Part shown: positions 1 through 11,700 of the stretch, piece by piece
Layout: each line of letters opens with the position of its first letter
How positions within the stretch are numbered: the first letter of the stretch is position 1
Source: Hermetia illucens
Lineage: Eukaryota; Arthropoda; Insecta; Diptera; Stratiomyidae
Direction: 5' to 3'
DNA: 64,000 bases
Assembly (NCBI RefSeq): GCF_905115235.1
Contig: NC_051851.1
Span: forward strand, 152,472,692-152,536,691
The notes under the pieces: generated by a model
Seen by the model: only the letters and a program-made list of their open reading frames with translations
Database searches by the model: none
Told to the model about the DNA's origin: nothing
Translations under genes and position numbers: made by a program

Positions 1-780
1 GTTATTCATGTCTGCAGGTTTCTGGAACTTAAAATTTAAGGGTTAGTAAAGAAACTATTAGCAATGGACTTGGAAAAGGATACTTACTATCACAAGCCTC
101 GGAGGAAATTCGTGAACACAATGGAAGAGTCCGTCTTCATATCCCTTTTTATATACGGGCAGGATTCCACTAGTTTCTTCCTAGACAGGATTATGTATTC
201 ATCCGATGTTTGCCCGTCAGACAATATTCAATTAGGAGCGCACTACCTACGGTAGGACGTAATAAGGAATATTATAATTGATTGGCACGTAAAGATGAAA
301 ATATTTTCAAAGGAAGCTCCACGGATTTGTCGATGATGGAGGAGTAGGAAGCGCTGTGCGTGCCTGAAAAATATTGAACAAGACAATTCAATTTTTAATC
401 TTTTGATTTGAAATTATTAACCGGATTCACCTTTTGAATCGCAATCTTCGCATCTTTTTGTGGTAATTGTTATTATCATAATCAGAGAGAATCCTGTTGG
501 GTATCCTTTGTTGATTGTTGTTTCTCTACAAATTTTAGCTCGAACTGTTCCTGTGTTTTAATGTAATAAATGGAATTTACTTGAAGTTGCTTTGAAATAG
601 GAAGTTTGAAATAAAATCCAAAGAAATAGCATCAACGATTCCCATTCTTTTAGTGATTAGAATATCTCAACCCCTCTCCCAATACCTCTGCTATTTGTTC
701 TTGAACATTTACACTTCCGAAAGATGCCAATATTTACGATATTCAATACTTCTGGAGCCTATGTAAAAGGTAGTTTGATA
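1..780. other. Intergenic stretch, nothing recognised
   Basis: AT-rich sequence without a convincing gene. The longest open frame (64-255, plus strand, 63 codons) has low-complexity composition and no motif I know. No LINE domain is visible until about 785. Confidence 0.5.
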
Positions 781-839
781 ATTGAAAGTACCACAACAAA
801 GCTGCCATACTGTCCTTTGAACATTTCAAAGCACCTGGC

Positions 840-1307
840 ATGGATGGCATCTATCCGGCAATGCTAAAGGAGGGTATGGAGCATTTAGAACGACCTCTAA
901 GAAATATTTTTCGAGGATGTCTTGCTCTGGGCTACGTGCCTTCTTCTTGGCAACAGGTTAAGGTAGTCTTCATACCGAAACCTGGGAAAGATGACTATTT
1001 TAATCCAAAGAACTTCAGACAGATCAGCTTGACTTCATTCTTGCTGAAAGGTTTGGAGAGACTGGTGGAGCGTCACATTCGTGGAAACGCACTTAGGTCA
1101 CACCCACTTAGTGAAAACCAACATGCTTACCAACGTGGAAAGTCCTGTGAGTCTGCTCTTCATTCTTTGGTCACAAAGATAGAGGATGCAACTTTGAATG
1201 GTGAGTACGCGATGGGGGTGTTCGTGGACATTGAAGGGGCTTTTGACTGTGCGCCTTTTCAAAAACTTTGTGATGCCGCCAGAGCGATGGTGTTGATGAT
1301 GCTTTAA
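840..1307 (+). pseudogene. LINE A1 reverse transcriptase, front half
   Basis: This frame carries the fingers and palm start of the RT: PGMDGIYPAMLKEG, the FIPKPGKDDY and NFRQISLTSFLLKGLERLVE boxes, HAYQRGKSCESAL, and the first catalytic aspartate in FVDIEGAFD. It ends early because four bases are lost near 1285 relative to A2. The real start lies upstream of the first ATG, since FEHFKAPG reads in frame before it. Confidence 0.8.
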
Positions 1308-1324
1308 TTAAGTGGATCCATGCT

Positions 1325-2905
1325 ATGCTAACGCAAAGAATGCTGTGCGCTGAGGTAGGGGTCCATCGCTACCTGACTACGGAAGCAACGAAGGGCTGCC
1401 CCCAAGGAGGTGTGCTTTCGTCACTTCTGTGGAGTATGCTGACCGACTCACTGCTATGTGAACTGCAAAATTTGCCAATACACGCTCAAGCTTGTGCTGA
1501 TGACGTGGCTGTACTTGCTGTTGTACGGGATCTTGGAACGGTGTGTAGGAATATGCAACGTGCCGTTGATTTGATAGACAGCTGTGCCTTAGACATGGTC
1601 TCTTCAGTTAATCCAAATAAAAACACAAAAAGGAGAAAACTGGATGGACTTTGTCTCCCTGAGATGAGGGGTGCTACCCTTCAACTCTCCGAAGAAGTGA
1701 AATATCTGGGAGTCACTCTAGATAAAAAACTTCTTTGGAACAAACATGTAGAGGTAAAGATGAAACGAGCTCTCACAGCTTATGGGCTGTGCAGACGGAC
1801 CTTTGCCTCGACATGGGGATTCAGGCCTCATGTGGTAATGTGGATATACGTTGCCATCATTAGGCCGATGTTTGTATATGCATCCGTAGTGTGGTGGGTT
1901 AAGGTGAGACAAAAAGGTTTTCACCGTAAACTAGCCGCACTGCAAAGAACTGTTTGTCTGGGTATCACTGGTGCCATGAGCACGACATCCGGCGCAGCTC
2001 TGAATGCACTACTCAATTTGCAGCCGCTGGATATATTTGTTCAAAGCGCTGCAATGAAAGCAGCTCATAGGCTAATTCGATTAGATCTATGGGAAAACAA
2101 CGGATGTGGGGGGCACAGAGCATTGGAAGAGTTACTTGGAGGACTGAATCCAGTTCTTACAATGCCTTTCGATTCTCGTGTCCCCATACATCAGTTTGGT
2201 AGCAGATATAAAGTTACTCTGAAGCGTAGAGAGGACTGGGAAGACCCAGAGGAATGCGTGGCGGGATATACGGAAGTCTTCTACACCGATGGCTCAAAAA
2301 CAGAAGAGGGTTCTGGAGCCGGAGTCTACCTCTCGAATAAAAACGAAAAGTGGACTTTTCCTTTGGGACAATATGCAACGGTTTTTCAAGCCGAAGTTTA
2401 TGCGATCCTAAGGGTGGCAAACTGGGTGATTGACGAGCGATTGAAGGGCAGGCGCATCGCAATCTGCAGTGACAGTCAAGCTGCGCTGAGGGCGTTGAGC
2501 AGTCCTTTGATCACCTCGAAAATCGTTCAGGAATGCAGAAACCGTTTGAACTCTATGTCTAGATTCAATACAGTGGAACTACTCTGGGTACCTGGTTACT
2601 GTGGCATAGAGGGAAATGAAATCTCGGACGCTTTAGCGAAAGAGGGGTCAATCTTCCCTATACCGGGACCGGAGCCAGCAATTGTAGTATCAGTAGCATT
2701 GGCTAAATCTGTTTTCAAAAACTGGGAACAAGTTTCTCATAATGACAGGTGGCAGAGCCTAAATGCTGCTCGACACACCAAACTTTTCCTGCCAGAACCG
2801 AACATACGTACCGCAAAGTTTATCCTGTCGAAAAACAGACGGATTTGCAGGTGTATTGTGGGCATTCTGACAGGCCATAATTCACTAGCTATATGTTCAG
2901 AATAG
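1325..2905 (+). pseudogene. LINE A1 reverse transcriptase back half plus RNase H
   Basis: A 526-codon frame, the longest in the window. It continues the RT with GCPQGGVLS and ADDVAVLA (catalytic ADD present), the thumb KYLGVTLDKKLLWNKH, then a linker and an RNase H domain. RNase H catalytic positions are visible: D in YTDGSK, E in FQAEVYAIL, D in SDSQAAL, and D in ISDALAKEG. It stops at 2905 because of a 4-base loss. The downstream knuckle continues in the frame from 2893. Confidence 0.85.
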
Positions 2906-3172
2906 GAATTACCGAAGATGATACGTGTCCCTCCTGTAATGAGGAAGCGGAATCCACGGAGCATTTCCTATGTGAATGCCCCGCCTATGGACGCATCAGG
3001 CATCAGATCTTTGGTGCCGATGTCCTCCAATTGCGACGAGTAGCATCACATCCACTAACGGAAATCCTGCGATACGTTAACGAATCCGGAATATTCCGTT
3101 AGACGGGGGATGCGAGTACAATGGGCCAACACGGCCTGAGTGCTCAGAAGCTGTAGCTTCTCCCCCACCATA

Positions 3173-3192
3173 CACACACACACACACATACA
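3173..3192 (+). repeat. (CA)n microsatellite at the LINE A1 3' end
   Basis: A short CA run sits directly after the A1 3' untranslated sequence. The antisense copy A2 ends in the matching GT run near 20658-20670, so this is probably the element's tail rather than a chance repeat. Confidence 0.7.
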
Positions 3193-3214
3193 CCACAACA
3201 AAGGTTAGCTCTAG

Positions 3215-4515
3215 CTCCACTATCCCCCTAGTGAGTCCATTTCCACCAAGGTATACCTTGGACTGGCGTAGCAGCCTATCGACAGGTTAGCCTTTTTTGC
3301 TGTGATGGTGGTTGTTAAATGTTGTAGTCCTTTTAGGGGAGCTAATCGGTTGTGAGCCATATAGGCCAAGAAGATGTAAACGCTCCCCTTTCCTGCCTTT
3401 TCCAGTTTGATCACGGTCAGGTCGCTAGAACTCAGATCCCGGCGGAGAAAAGGGTACATGCTCTAGGTCTCTCCCTTGTGCTGTGTAACAAATTGGAACA
3501 TTTACTATGGAGGTGCTAGATACTTCGGTCTCCTCCGATCTAGGGCTCCTGTATTACTGTGACGTTAATGCTTTTTTTTAGGAGGAAGATCGGCAGGTTT
3601 GCTAAGTACCGCCTTAATTGCTGCAGATTTATCGGACCGACGATTTTTATTTACCAGACCGACGATTGTCATCTCTTCCAACAGCTCATAGATCGGATCT
3701 AGGTCGCCGCCCGGAACGCTCCGGAACAGAACACACTCTCCATTTATTCGGGGTAAGAGAGCTTGGCTATTCACCTCCCCCTCTGCCCTCTCCTTGGTTA
3801 CCACCTAGGTATCCTTGGGTTTTAAAGACGAAAGGATTGGACGAACTAGCCCTTAACCATGCGGATTCGTAGTAACCAGATGCAATGGAACTTAGCCATG
3901 AAACAAACTGAGAAGTTTGTTGTCAGCGGAATTACCGTCAGCTCCACCGGTGTGGCTGCTGGTCACGTCGCTAAAGGGTCTTGTATTGCGTACCTCGTCG
4001 GCCGGCCGCTGCTGTCTCGCTGCTTACAGAGGTTGCTTGGCGTCCGAGCTCTAGCACATTCTGTTTCATTTGCTTTTTTGTTTGACCTAATCTTGGGATT
4101 GATTTTCGCCTTTTGCTGGTTTTCTAGGGGTTTATTTTTGTATTCCTATTTAATCGCCTAGTACGAGGTCTTTTTCATCCCACTAGTCGACAATATCAGC
4201 CTCCCTATTCTTCGCAATTTTGTTCAGAATATAAATGGTCTTCTGGTACTGGTTCTTGAGCAGGATTCTAGCAAACCTTCTTCACTGGTTTTCCGTGAAA
4301 GCCATTGTTCGCTTCCTTCGTTCCTTGTAGACTTCCATCGTCGACGGTTTTGGAGTAGGGGTACTATGGTTGGTACTCCTTATGTCCAGCTCGACGGCAG
4401 TCATTTCCAAGCTGAGAATCGCTAGTCCGTCTGCCGCCTCGTTTCCGGAGGACCCTGTTGTTGTTTTCAACACAGTGGTGCTATGGTTCGAAGCCTTCGT
4501 GAAGACCTGTTTGCG
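3215..4515 (-). mobile_element. LINE B0: ORF1 and endonuclease fragment
   Basis: Minus-strand remains of a LINE like B1 and B2. An ORF1 N-terminal piece (4473-4282) reads GNEAADGLAILSLEMTAVEL, similar to fragment B3. An ORF1 C-terminal piece (3804-3565) has LDPIYELLEEMTIVG, which matches LDPIDAVNELLEKTRIDG in B1. An apurinic-type endonuclease piece (3459-3220) reads FLAYMAHNRLAP and LSIGCYASPRYTLV, where intact relatives have a GCDANAHHTLW-like box. RT and 3' end are absent. It lies 5'-to-5' against B1. Confidence 0.7.
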
Positions 4516-4534
4516 TTAATCACAGGAGTATGCT

Positions 4535-7310
4535 GGCTTGGTGGCCTGGTCTGATTATGCTTCAGGTTAAAGTTGGATAATTCGGCAAGTCTTTACACGA
4601 CCTCCTCGTCGTCGCCGCTGGAAATTGTCTTCGGACGGGCCAAGGGTGTGTAGGTCCGGGCTGGTAGTAGGCTCATCTAACTGACGAGGATCTGCTTGTC
4701 TGCTGGTCATGTGTTAGGGGCAAGTAGATCTGTCGGCGGAATGGACCGAAGTAATAACCCGAGGATCGTTCTTCCTGTACTGGTGACGATAGAAGAAGAG
4801 GGGATGATGCCAGGCGAATCATCGGAAGACGAGCTGTTGGCATCCAACCAGACAAACAGCCAACGTTTTCTACTCCCTATAAACAAAGAGTGCCTGGAGA
4901 CACTGGAAAAGATCGACTATCAAGCGCGGTTCGGAGTCAGGAATCCAAAGGAAAAACTGTTCCGTTCTGCAAAACCGGACGACGACCTAGATCCAATCGA
5001 CGCCGTCAATGAGCTGTTGGAGAAGACGAGGATCGACGGTCCGACGGGAACTAACGAACCCCGCACGCAAGCAGATCGTGCTGAGGGTAATGTAGATAAA
5101 TCTGTAGCACTCGAAGTGCGTCTCGACTAATCTGTCTTCCTCCTAGAGGAAGACACTAATACTGGAGGTCTATGTCGAAGATGACTGAAGCATCAAAGGG
5201 CTCCAAAGCAAATATTTTAATTTATTCCGTAGCACTGGAGACGCTAATCAGGACAGACCTAGAGCATATATCCTCGCGAAGAAGATTTTGCACGGTTGTC
5301 TGTGCCCGGACATGAGTTCCAGTGGCCTAGTCGTGGAGCAAGCAAGGGCAGAGAATGTATATAATTTCTTGGTACATGACTCACGATCGATCGGCTCCGT
5401 CAGAAGAACTACAACAACCACCCACAAAGAAGACCAACCTGTTGATAGACTGTGATACCAATGCAGGGCATACGCTTTGGGGCAACTCGGAAATCAACGA
5501 GAAAGGTGAGTCATTCTTTGCTTTTATTATTACTTCAAACCTATCAGTGTGTAACAGTAGTAGTGCACCAACCTTCTGTTTCCCCAGCTCGGAGAACCGT
5601 AACGGTTGTAAGGAGGCCCTTGATATCGCCCCAATAACCGGCAATGTGATTCCTAGGGTGGAGGACTGGAGAGTGTCTGGCTAGAGATCCTTCTCTAATC
5701 ACAGTTGGATATTTTCCAGCCTAGATCTCGCCGCAGAGGTCTCCAAACCTTTCAGAGACGCCAGGAGGATCGACTGGAGAAAGTTTGGTCAAGCCATTAA
5801 GAACAAACCCCCTCCCCCCCCCCCATACAAGCTTCTCCGCATATAAATCTCCAGGCACAGATGGCATAATGCCGGTTATGCTGCAGAAGCAGTAGGGAAG
5901 GGTTGTGCCGTGGCTTGTTAAGATTTACCGGAGCTGCATCTTTTTAGGATACGTACCAGAGCCCTGGAACGCGCACGAGTGGTTTTCATACCGAAAGCGG
6001 ACAGGCGCGGTCTTGAGTCCGCGAAAGACTTTTAAACAATCAGCCTGATCTCTTCGTGCTGAAGACCCTAGAACCCCTCCTGGATATCCACTTAACGACG
6101 ATAATGGAGAGAACGGCTTTCCCTAAGTCCCAGCATGCGTACCTCAAAGAAAAATCCGCAGAAACAGCCGACTACGAGGTAATTGGCACGGTTGAGCGGT
6201 CATTGTAGTACTAGCAGTATACCCTAGCTGCCTTCTTGGATATAGAGGGAGCTTTCAACAATATGTATGAGAACCAACCAGTTGACCAGAGCTGTAAACA
6301 GAGGCACGTCTGGGGTGGCGCCATCTCTCCGGTGCTCTGGTTAATAGTAATGGACGAAACTTTACGAACATTGGACAACAGCGGGGTGAACGCGGTGGTG
6401 TATGCCGACGACTTGGTGATATTAACATCAGGGATGTTTCCGTCCATTATGAGCGACATTATGGAAGGAACGTTGCAAAAGGTGTGCCTGTGGGCCGGAA
6501 GATGCAAACTCAGCAAAAACCCAACCAAAACGGAAGACGGGTGGCATGTTGTAAGGTTATGACTCAGTATTTTTTACCAATGGATTAAAAATGGTCTGTG
6601 CAGTCGGCGCGGGGGTTTTCTTGAATACACACAGTGTATAGAAGTCGTATGATCGCCCAGGTTACGCCAGTGTATTCCAAGCGGAAGTACTTGCGATATT
6701 GGAAGTCTGTCAAGCGTAACACAGCCATTTTGACCGATAGCCAAGCGACCATCAAGGCGTTATACTCAGCGACGACATCTTCCATGCTGGTGGAGCAGTG
6801 TAGAGACACGCCGAACCGCCTGGGCGGCTGTCAGGTGTGGAGTCATGGCGAGGTTTACGAGCTGTGCCAAGTCAAGGAGAATTTGGCCCGCTAATAACAT
6901 AGCCCGATCACGAGAGCTCCTGTGACAGACAGCTCCTTGAATGCATTGAAGATTACGGCGGTCTTCACGCCACCAGGCTTGGCATACCCTACAATTCGCA
7001 TTGGCGAAGCTGCGGAGAAGGAAAGAAAACCCTCATGCACTTTCTCAGCGATTGCCCAGCTCTGGCTAGAATCAGGCTGCGGACACTGCGTAAACCATTC
7101 TTTGGAGACCTCAGAGAGGTTTCTAGCTGCATGGTGGGAGAGCTGCTTTCCTTCGTGAATGCTACAGGCTAGCTCTGAAGATCTGACCCGGCTAGACTCT
7201 GCCTCCCCGCCCTCTTAACAGTAGTGACGGTCTTAGGAGTTTGTGGCATCAAAACGCCGTACCACAGCGCTAATTGGGCTTGTCGGAACGGCCACTAATA
7301 CCTACCTACC
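4535..7310 (+). mobile_element. LINE B1: RNase H-bearing LOA/I-like LINE, decayed
   Basis: ORF1 region 4696-5130 (SSEDELLASN, LDPIDAVNELLEKT). The endonuclease piece is at 5355-5520 (LLIDCDTNAGHTLWGNSEIN). RT is split: SPGTDGIMPVMLQ near 5850, DIEGAFNNM near 6240, and YADDLVILTSGMFPS near 6400, with the catalytic ADD kept. RNase H traces lie at 6580-6890. The C-terminal region lies at 6922-7158. The 3' end (about 7170-7310) is nearly identical in kind to that of B2 at 51900-52050, which sets the boundary. Several frame breaks and internal deletions are evident, one of them at a poly-C run. Confidence 0.85.
5803..5823 (+). repeat. Poly-C run inside LINE B1
   Basis: Near-pure C tract. The related copy B2 lacks it and carries endonuclease-to-RT linker sequence at the matching place, so the run marks the joint of an internal deletion. 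Confidence 0.7.
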
Positions 7311-7324
7311 CTACGCTGGCTTGA

Positions 7325-7615
7325 ATCTGACAAACGAAGAACTTAGTGTGCGCATAGGCCTGATACTCGTATGTACCCTGATCGGAAGGCGGAGGTGCTA
7401 ATGGATAGATCACACATTAAGAAGGGGTGGCCACTGCATTGCGGAATACGCCATGCATCGTCATTTACTCTCGTGATATGGCCGACGGGTGGGTCGTCCC
7501 AAGGACATTTGGCGCAGAACCGTGGAGAAAGAGGGATGCCGTTGGGGCATTTGAGGTAACCGCAAACGATGGCTTATAGGTGTGGTTGAGGCGTTACACC
7601 CCCAAGGGGCAACTA
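7325..7615 (+). mobile_element. LINE C-terminal tail fragment
   Basis: Out-of-frame pieces read GRPKDIWRRTVEKEGCRWG followed by a short tail. This resembles the Gly-Arg-Pro plus Trp-Arg-Arg-Thr-Val-Glu block found at the C-terminus of several metazoan LINE polymerases. Only about 290 bases remain and no RT is attached, so the clade cannot be told. Confidence 0.5.
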
Positions 7616-7619
7616 CAAT

Positions 7620-8350
7620 TCACTTGTGATTAATTCAATTGCTTCTGACTGGGAAAATTTTTGTTAGGTTGCTAATCTGTTCGCAGGTTTTCTTTTAGTT
7701 TGCTCTTGTTGATGGGGTTTACCAGAAAGTGATAATAAAGGTGCTTACTGTGTGGTTTTCGCCTTCAACATAGCTCGCTACTATTAGGTCTGCTCCTGAT
7801 TTTTCGTAGGGTCATAACAATAGGGACTGTACAAGCGTTTTCCATCTAGGGGCTTTCCTACTACATATCAATCAATCATCCGATAGTGCTGAAACCTTTT
7901 TCCAGGATAAACCATTTCGAAAATTGTTTTGAAATAATCACAATCTTCCTCTGAATGTTCAACTTCCTTTTTTCATCTTTGAAAACCATCCAAGTGCTGG
8001 TCGATACGAGGAAGCATCTCAAGTTTAATAGTGCCCCCTGAACGTGACGTCGAGCCTAAACATAATTACCGGACCAATTTCCTAAACTCCATCCGAACGG
8101 TACAGTTCAAGTAGCAATAATTCCTATTGCCAAATGAATTTGACCCACTACAGATACTACCTTCACCCGTGAGCACGTACATGCATAGATTCCTCTCCAT
8201 TTCACGCCACTTCTATGTATGTTGGATGCAGAGGACATGTAAGGAAAAGGAGCCTGGCACCCGTACCAGGACGAACGAGTCATGCGCCCTGTCACCCGTT
8301 ACCAATGGCATTTCCCTGCTTCATTGCGGAGAGCTGTCAGGCAACTCGAG
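7620..8350. other. Upstream flank of the transporter gene, nothing recognised
   Basis: No LINE domain or exon is visible. The open frames here overlap each other on both strands and have no motif. Part of it is probably promoter or 5' untranslated sequence of the transporter. Confidence 0.4.
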
Positions 8351-8358
8351 GCAAAATT

Positions 8359-8366
8359 TATATAAA
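8359..8366 (+). promoter_or_regulatory. TATA-like box, possible transporter promoter
   Basis: A TATATAAA match lies about 360 bases before the transporter ATG. No clear initiator is seen 25-35 bases downstream, so this is only a candidate. Confidence 0.25.
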
Positions 8367-8726
8367 CTTTCCAGTTGCAATGGGTGTCGGAAGGAAGTAA
8401 TCGTCCTTGCTTCTCCGGTTTTATTTGTTTTTTTCTGAAGGTTCAAAAAATCGTTCTCTTCCACTCACATCACATGCACACCACTCTTGCCGTGTAAACC
8501 GGGTGTTTTGGTTTTTTTTGTTGAGTTCAACACATCAACTGGCAGAATATGAAAATAGCAACAGAATAAAATTAATAATTGGATAATTTGAAATTTGGTT
8601 CTTCCCGTATCGGTCGGTTCCGAGAGTCCTGAGACGGGAGCGATATCGATTAGTGCAGAGTTAAGTGATTCCGTTGGTTGTGGTCTTTTTTCGAAAAAGG
8701 ATGTTTTAATTGTACAAATATTGACG

Positions 8727-8777
8727 ATGCATTTTAAGGAGAGCTTTGAGAAGGAATCCTACAAGAGCCAAATCATG
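8727..8777 (+). CDS. Transporter exon 1 (start codon, 17 codons)
   Basis: ATG at 8727 is the first ATG in its open frame and has A at -3. The exon ends in ATG followed by the donor gtgagt, phase 0, matching the phase-0 acceptor at 18221. It codes a charged cytosolic start (MHFKESFEKESYKSQIM). The 9.4-kb gap makes this the least certain exon; a different first exon is possible. Confidence 0.65.
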
Positions 8778-11700
8778 GTGAGTAGACCTAGACCTAGACC
8801 CACATATCCTTAAAAGTCCTGAGGAGAAGTTTGTAAACAAAATCGTCTCTCGGTTGGATATATTACTCGCATGTTGACAGTGATTTTTTGGGTGTATGTG
8901 GTGGGTAAGGAGTTGGCGTAAATTACGAGCAAGTTTACGTTTTCACTTTTATTATTGTTTCCTTCTTTTCTGAATAAAGCTGGAAAAAGTGGCTTAAACT
9001 CCCATTCAAATATGAGATCCTTAATTGACCTTTTCTCCTCTAAGCACATGGTCTAAGTGATAAGTGAAGAGAATCCAGTCTCGCTGGAAAAAGTTCAAAC
9101 TACTGCAGATATCCCTTTCAGTTCAAGGATTAGAGCACCTAGGGCAACATAGTTGAGGTTGACCCGGAGATAATTGGGCTTATTTATGGAGTCCAGGATG
9201 TTTCGTTCTGAGCACAAACTCATTTCCGCGTTTGCGGTTAATGTGGCACCTGGGGTTCACAATACAGCTCCCTAGCGGGCGTGATGAGCATCTGAATGGG
9301 GTAAACCTTTCAAACAACTTAGCGGCTTAGAATTAAAATTCCAGCGAAGTTACAGGAACTTTCAACCATCTCATCTCCTCTTCCGTCAGAACATAAATTG
9401 CCATCATATTTTGCTCCTTTAAATGAGCGCCGAGCAATCTTTTCCCTGTTAAATCCGAGTAAGACCCAAGAGCCCGCATAAAACGCGTATCCTTTGGAAG
9501 GTTCCAATATAAATTGTCCTAAAATTTGATGAACAAAAACTGCCTATTAAACAAAATTGAGCAGGAAATTCTCTCAAACATTTTAAGCTTCATTGTCCCG
9601 CATGTCACGTTTGAAAAATGGTATGCCACCATGCTTGGGTTACCTACATATATCTAACGCTTCGATTTACAATTGAACAGGACGAAAGTTCGATGAATTA
9701 TTGTTAAAGTGTGTGTCAAATAATTCGGAAACCACCATGGACATGCAGAAGGGGTGACCGAGGCCTTTTAGAAAATGTTTTAATGGCAAAAGTTTGGATA
9801 AATGGAATTAGGCCAATGAGTCCTGTGGCACGAAACAGGACACATTTAGAATTTTAGATAAAAAAGTTTTTGAACTTTTTTGAACAAAGATTCAAAGATA
9901 TAAATGGTTGTGTTTTAACTGAGATTGGGGGTTTGATTTGTAACCCTTTAGGGAGTGCTTAGGGATGTTTGATACATCAAAAGCAATGAATCATTGTCGT
10001 TCGTTCATGATGGAGTTAAAATCTGATTGTTCCCTGAACTTGGGCCGCATTTGCATCTGATTGGTGCCATTACTTTCCTAATTTCCGGTGGGCTTCGAAG
10101 GGCCATCATGAGTGGTTATGAAGGAAGTGATTAATCGAATATCAAATAAAAGAAAGTTAAAAGGATATGAACTGAAAAGTTCCTTCAGTAGTAGAGTATT
10201 GGCATAAATAAAGAGAGTAAAAGGTGACACCTTTTGAGGGTTTGTGTGAAACAAAACCTTATTAGAATCGATTCAATGTGTCTCTGTCCATCTGTCTGCC
10301 TGTTTTTTTTTTCAGCGTTGGAAAGTGGAAGGTTCGAAATCTACTGCTGGCTCCTGCCATGCAGTTATGTGAGACTCTTACTCAGTAAAACCACCTCCTT
10401 TTCCTAGTTCTGACCTCCCAGCTGGCATAATACCTAGCTCCTAGGTAGTAGCCTCGAAAAAGTTGTCGGGATCCCCTAATGGTAGGTCAGGCCTCAGGGA
10501 ATTGGGGTAGGGGCTTTTTCCCCGAGGGTATACGCATTCCTGACACTTAAATGGCGAACAAAAACAAAACAAACGAGGTGATAGTGGAAAGGTAGAGTGA
10601 GCTGGCTGCGTTTATATGCAGCACGAAAATGCGTTGCTCGTTGCGGAGCAGAAGTGTTTCAATCTAATTAGGCCTGAGAACAACAAATAAAGGTACGCTC
10701 TGTGGAGTAGTCAAAGGGCTTCTGAGATAAAGCTTTGGTTTCTAGTCTAAAACCAACATGCTATCTGGAAACCCGAAACCTTGACCGCCTTACGGAAAAT
10801 AACGAGGTAGAAGAGACCATCAAACAGGAATTTCCGGAGGTAAGCAATGTCCGGAAGCGAACACCTGCATCACGAAATGGAGTGTTGCGTCCTATGCAGG
10901 GACCCTGGCAAGTCCGATGAGAACTTTGCCCACACTGCGAGCTCAGGGCGGTGTCCAGTCTCCAGGTCAGAACTGGAAAGAGCAAGGACGCGGCCAACAT
11001 GATTCGCACCTTAGGGTTCTTGCCTAAGGCCGAGGGACCGGCTTTGTCGGGACTCGGTGTTTTGGGATAAGTTTCCTCAGTATCTATCTAATACCGAATG
11101 AAACGATGCCGACTTTCGAGGGACGCTTGATGTTCTGGAGGACGCTATCTTAGCTACAGAGAGACGAATCCTGGTCGGGGGTGACTTCAATATTAGAGCA
11201 CTTGAATGGGGCATGCCTCACCCAAACTCCAGGGAGGAATGAATTCTCGAAATAGCGACCAGAATAGGGCTTGTAGTTTAAACACTGGACCCACCCCAAA
11301 GTTCCGGTGTCCAGGTTGCGAAGGAAGCATTTCAGACGTAATCTTCGCGTCAGAGTCAGATGGGCCGCATTGTATGGACACTATTCGCTGCGTACCCGCC
11401 TGAATGACAACATCGGTGCGGAGAGCGCTGAGGGCTGCCCACTTTTCTCTATAAAAGAGTTGGAGCAGGCAGTTCTCTCTATCAAAAACAGGAAGGCGCC
11501 AGGATAGGTATACAAACTAGTGTTCCAATATCGGCCAGACCTACTGCTCGCCGCATTTAACGCTTGTCTGAAACAGGGCATTGTCCTTTCTCGTTGGAAA
11601 GAGGCGAGGCTTGCACTGATCAGCAAAAGGAAAGGCGACCCTGAGTTGCGCTCTTCATATCGCCCAGTTTGGATGCTTCACACTGCTGGAAAAGCGCATT

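Larger units (their letters stand above)
785..3193 (+). mobile_element. LINE A1: LOA/I-like non-LTR retrotransposon, 5' truncated
   Basis: Open frames read reverse transcriptase (840-1307 and 1325-2905), RNase H (about 2260-2640) and a C-terminal CCHC knuckle (2893-3102). RT motifs seen include VDIEGAFD, the GCPQGGVLS box and an ADD catalytic triad (ACADDVAVLA). RNase H shows YTDGSK, a SDSQAAL aspartate and WVPGYCGIEGNE. The knuckle is CPSCNEEAESTEHFLCECP. Compared with the antisense copy A2 there are two 4-base deletions, one near 1285 and one near 2897, which break the frame into the three pieces. The endonuclease and ORF1 are missing at the 5' side, as expected for 5' truncation. The 3' end carries a CA-rich tail. 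RNase H after RT argues for the LOA/I group rather than R1; the clade is an inference. Confidence 0.9.

Noticed and set aside
1718-2964. Minus-strand open frames opposite LINE A1
   Set aside because: They are mirror readings of the RT and RNase H coding and hold no motif of their own.
8107-8438. Open frames upstream of the transporter, both strands
   Set aside because: No motif, no splice continuity with exon 1, overlapping frames on both strands; probably chance.
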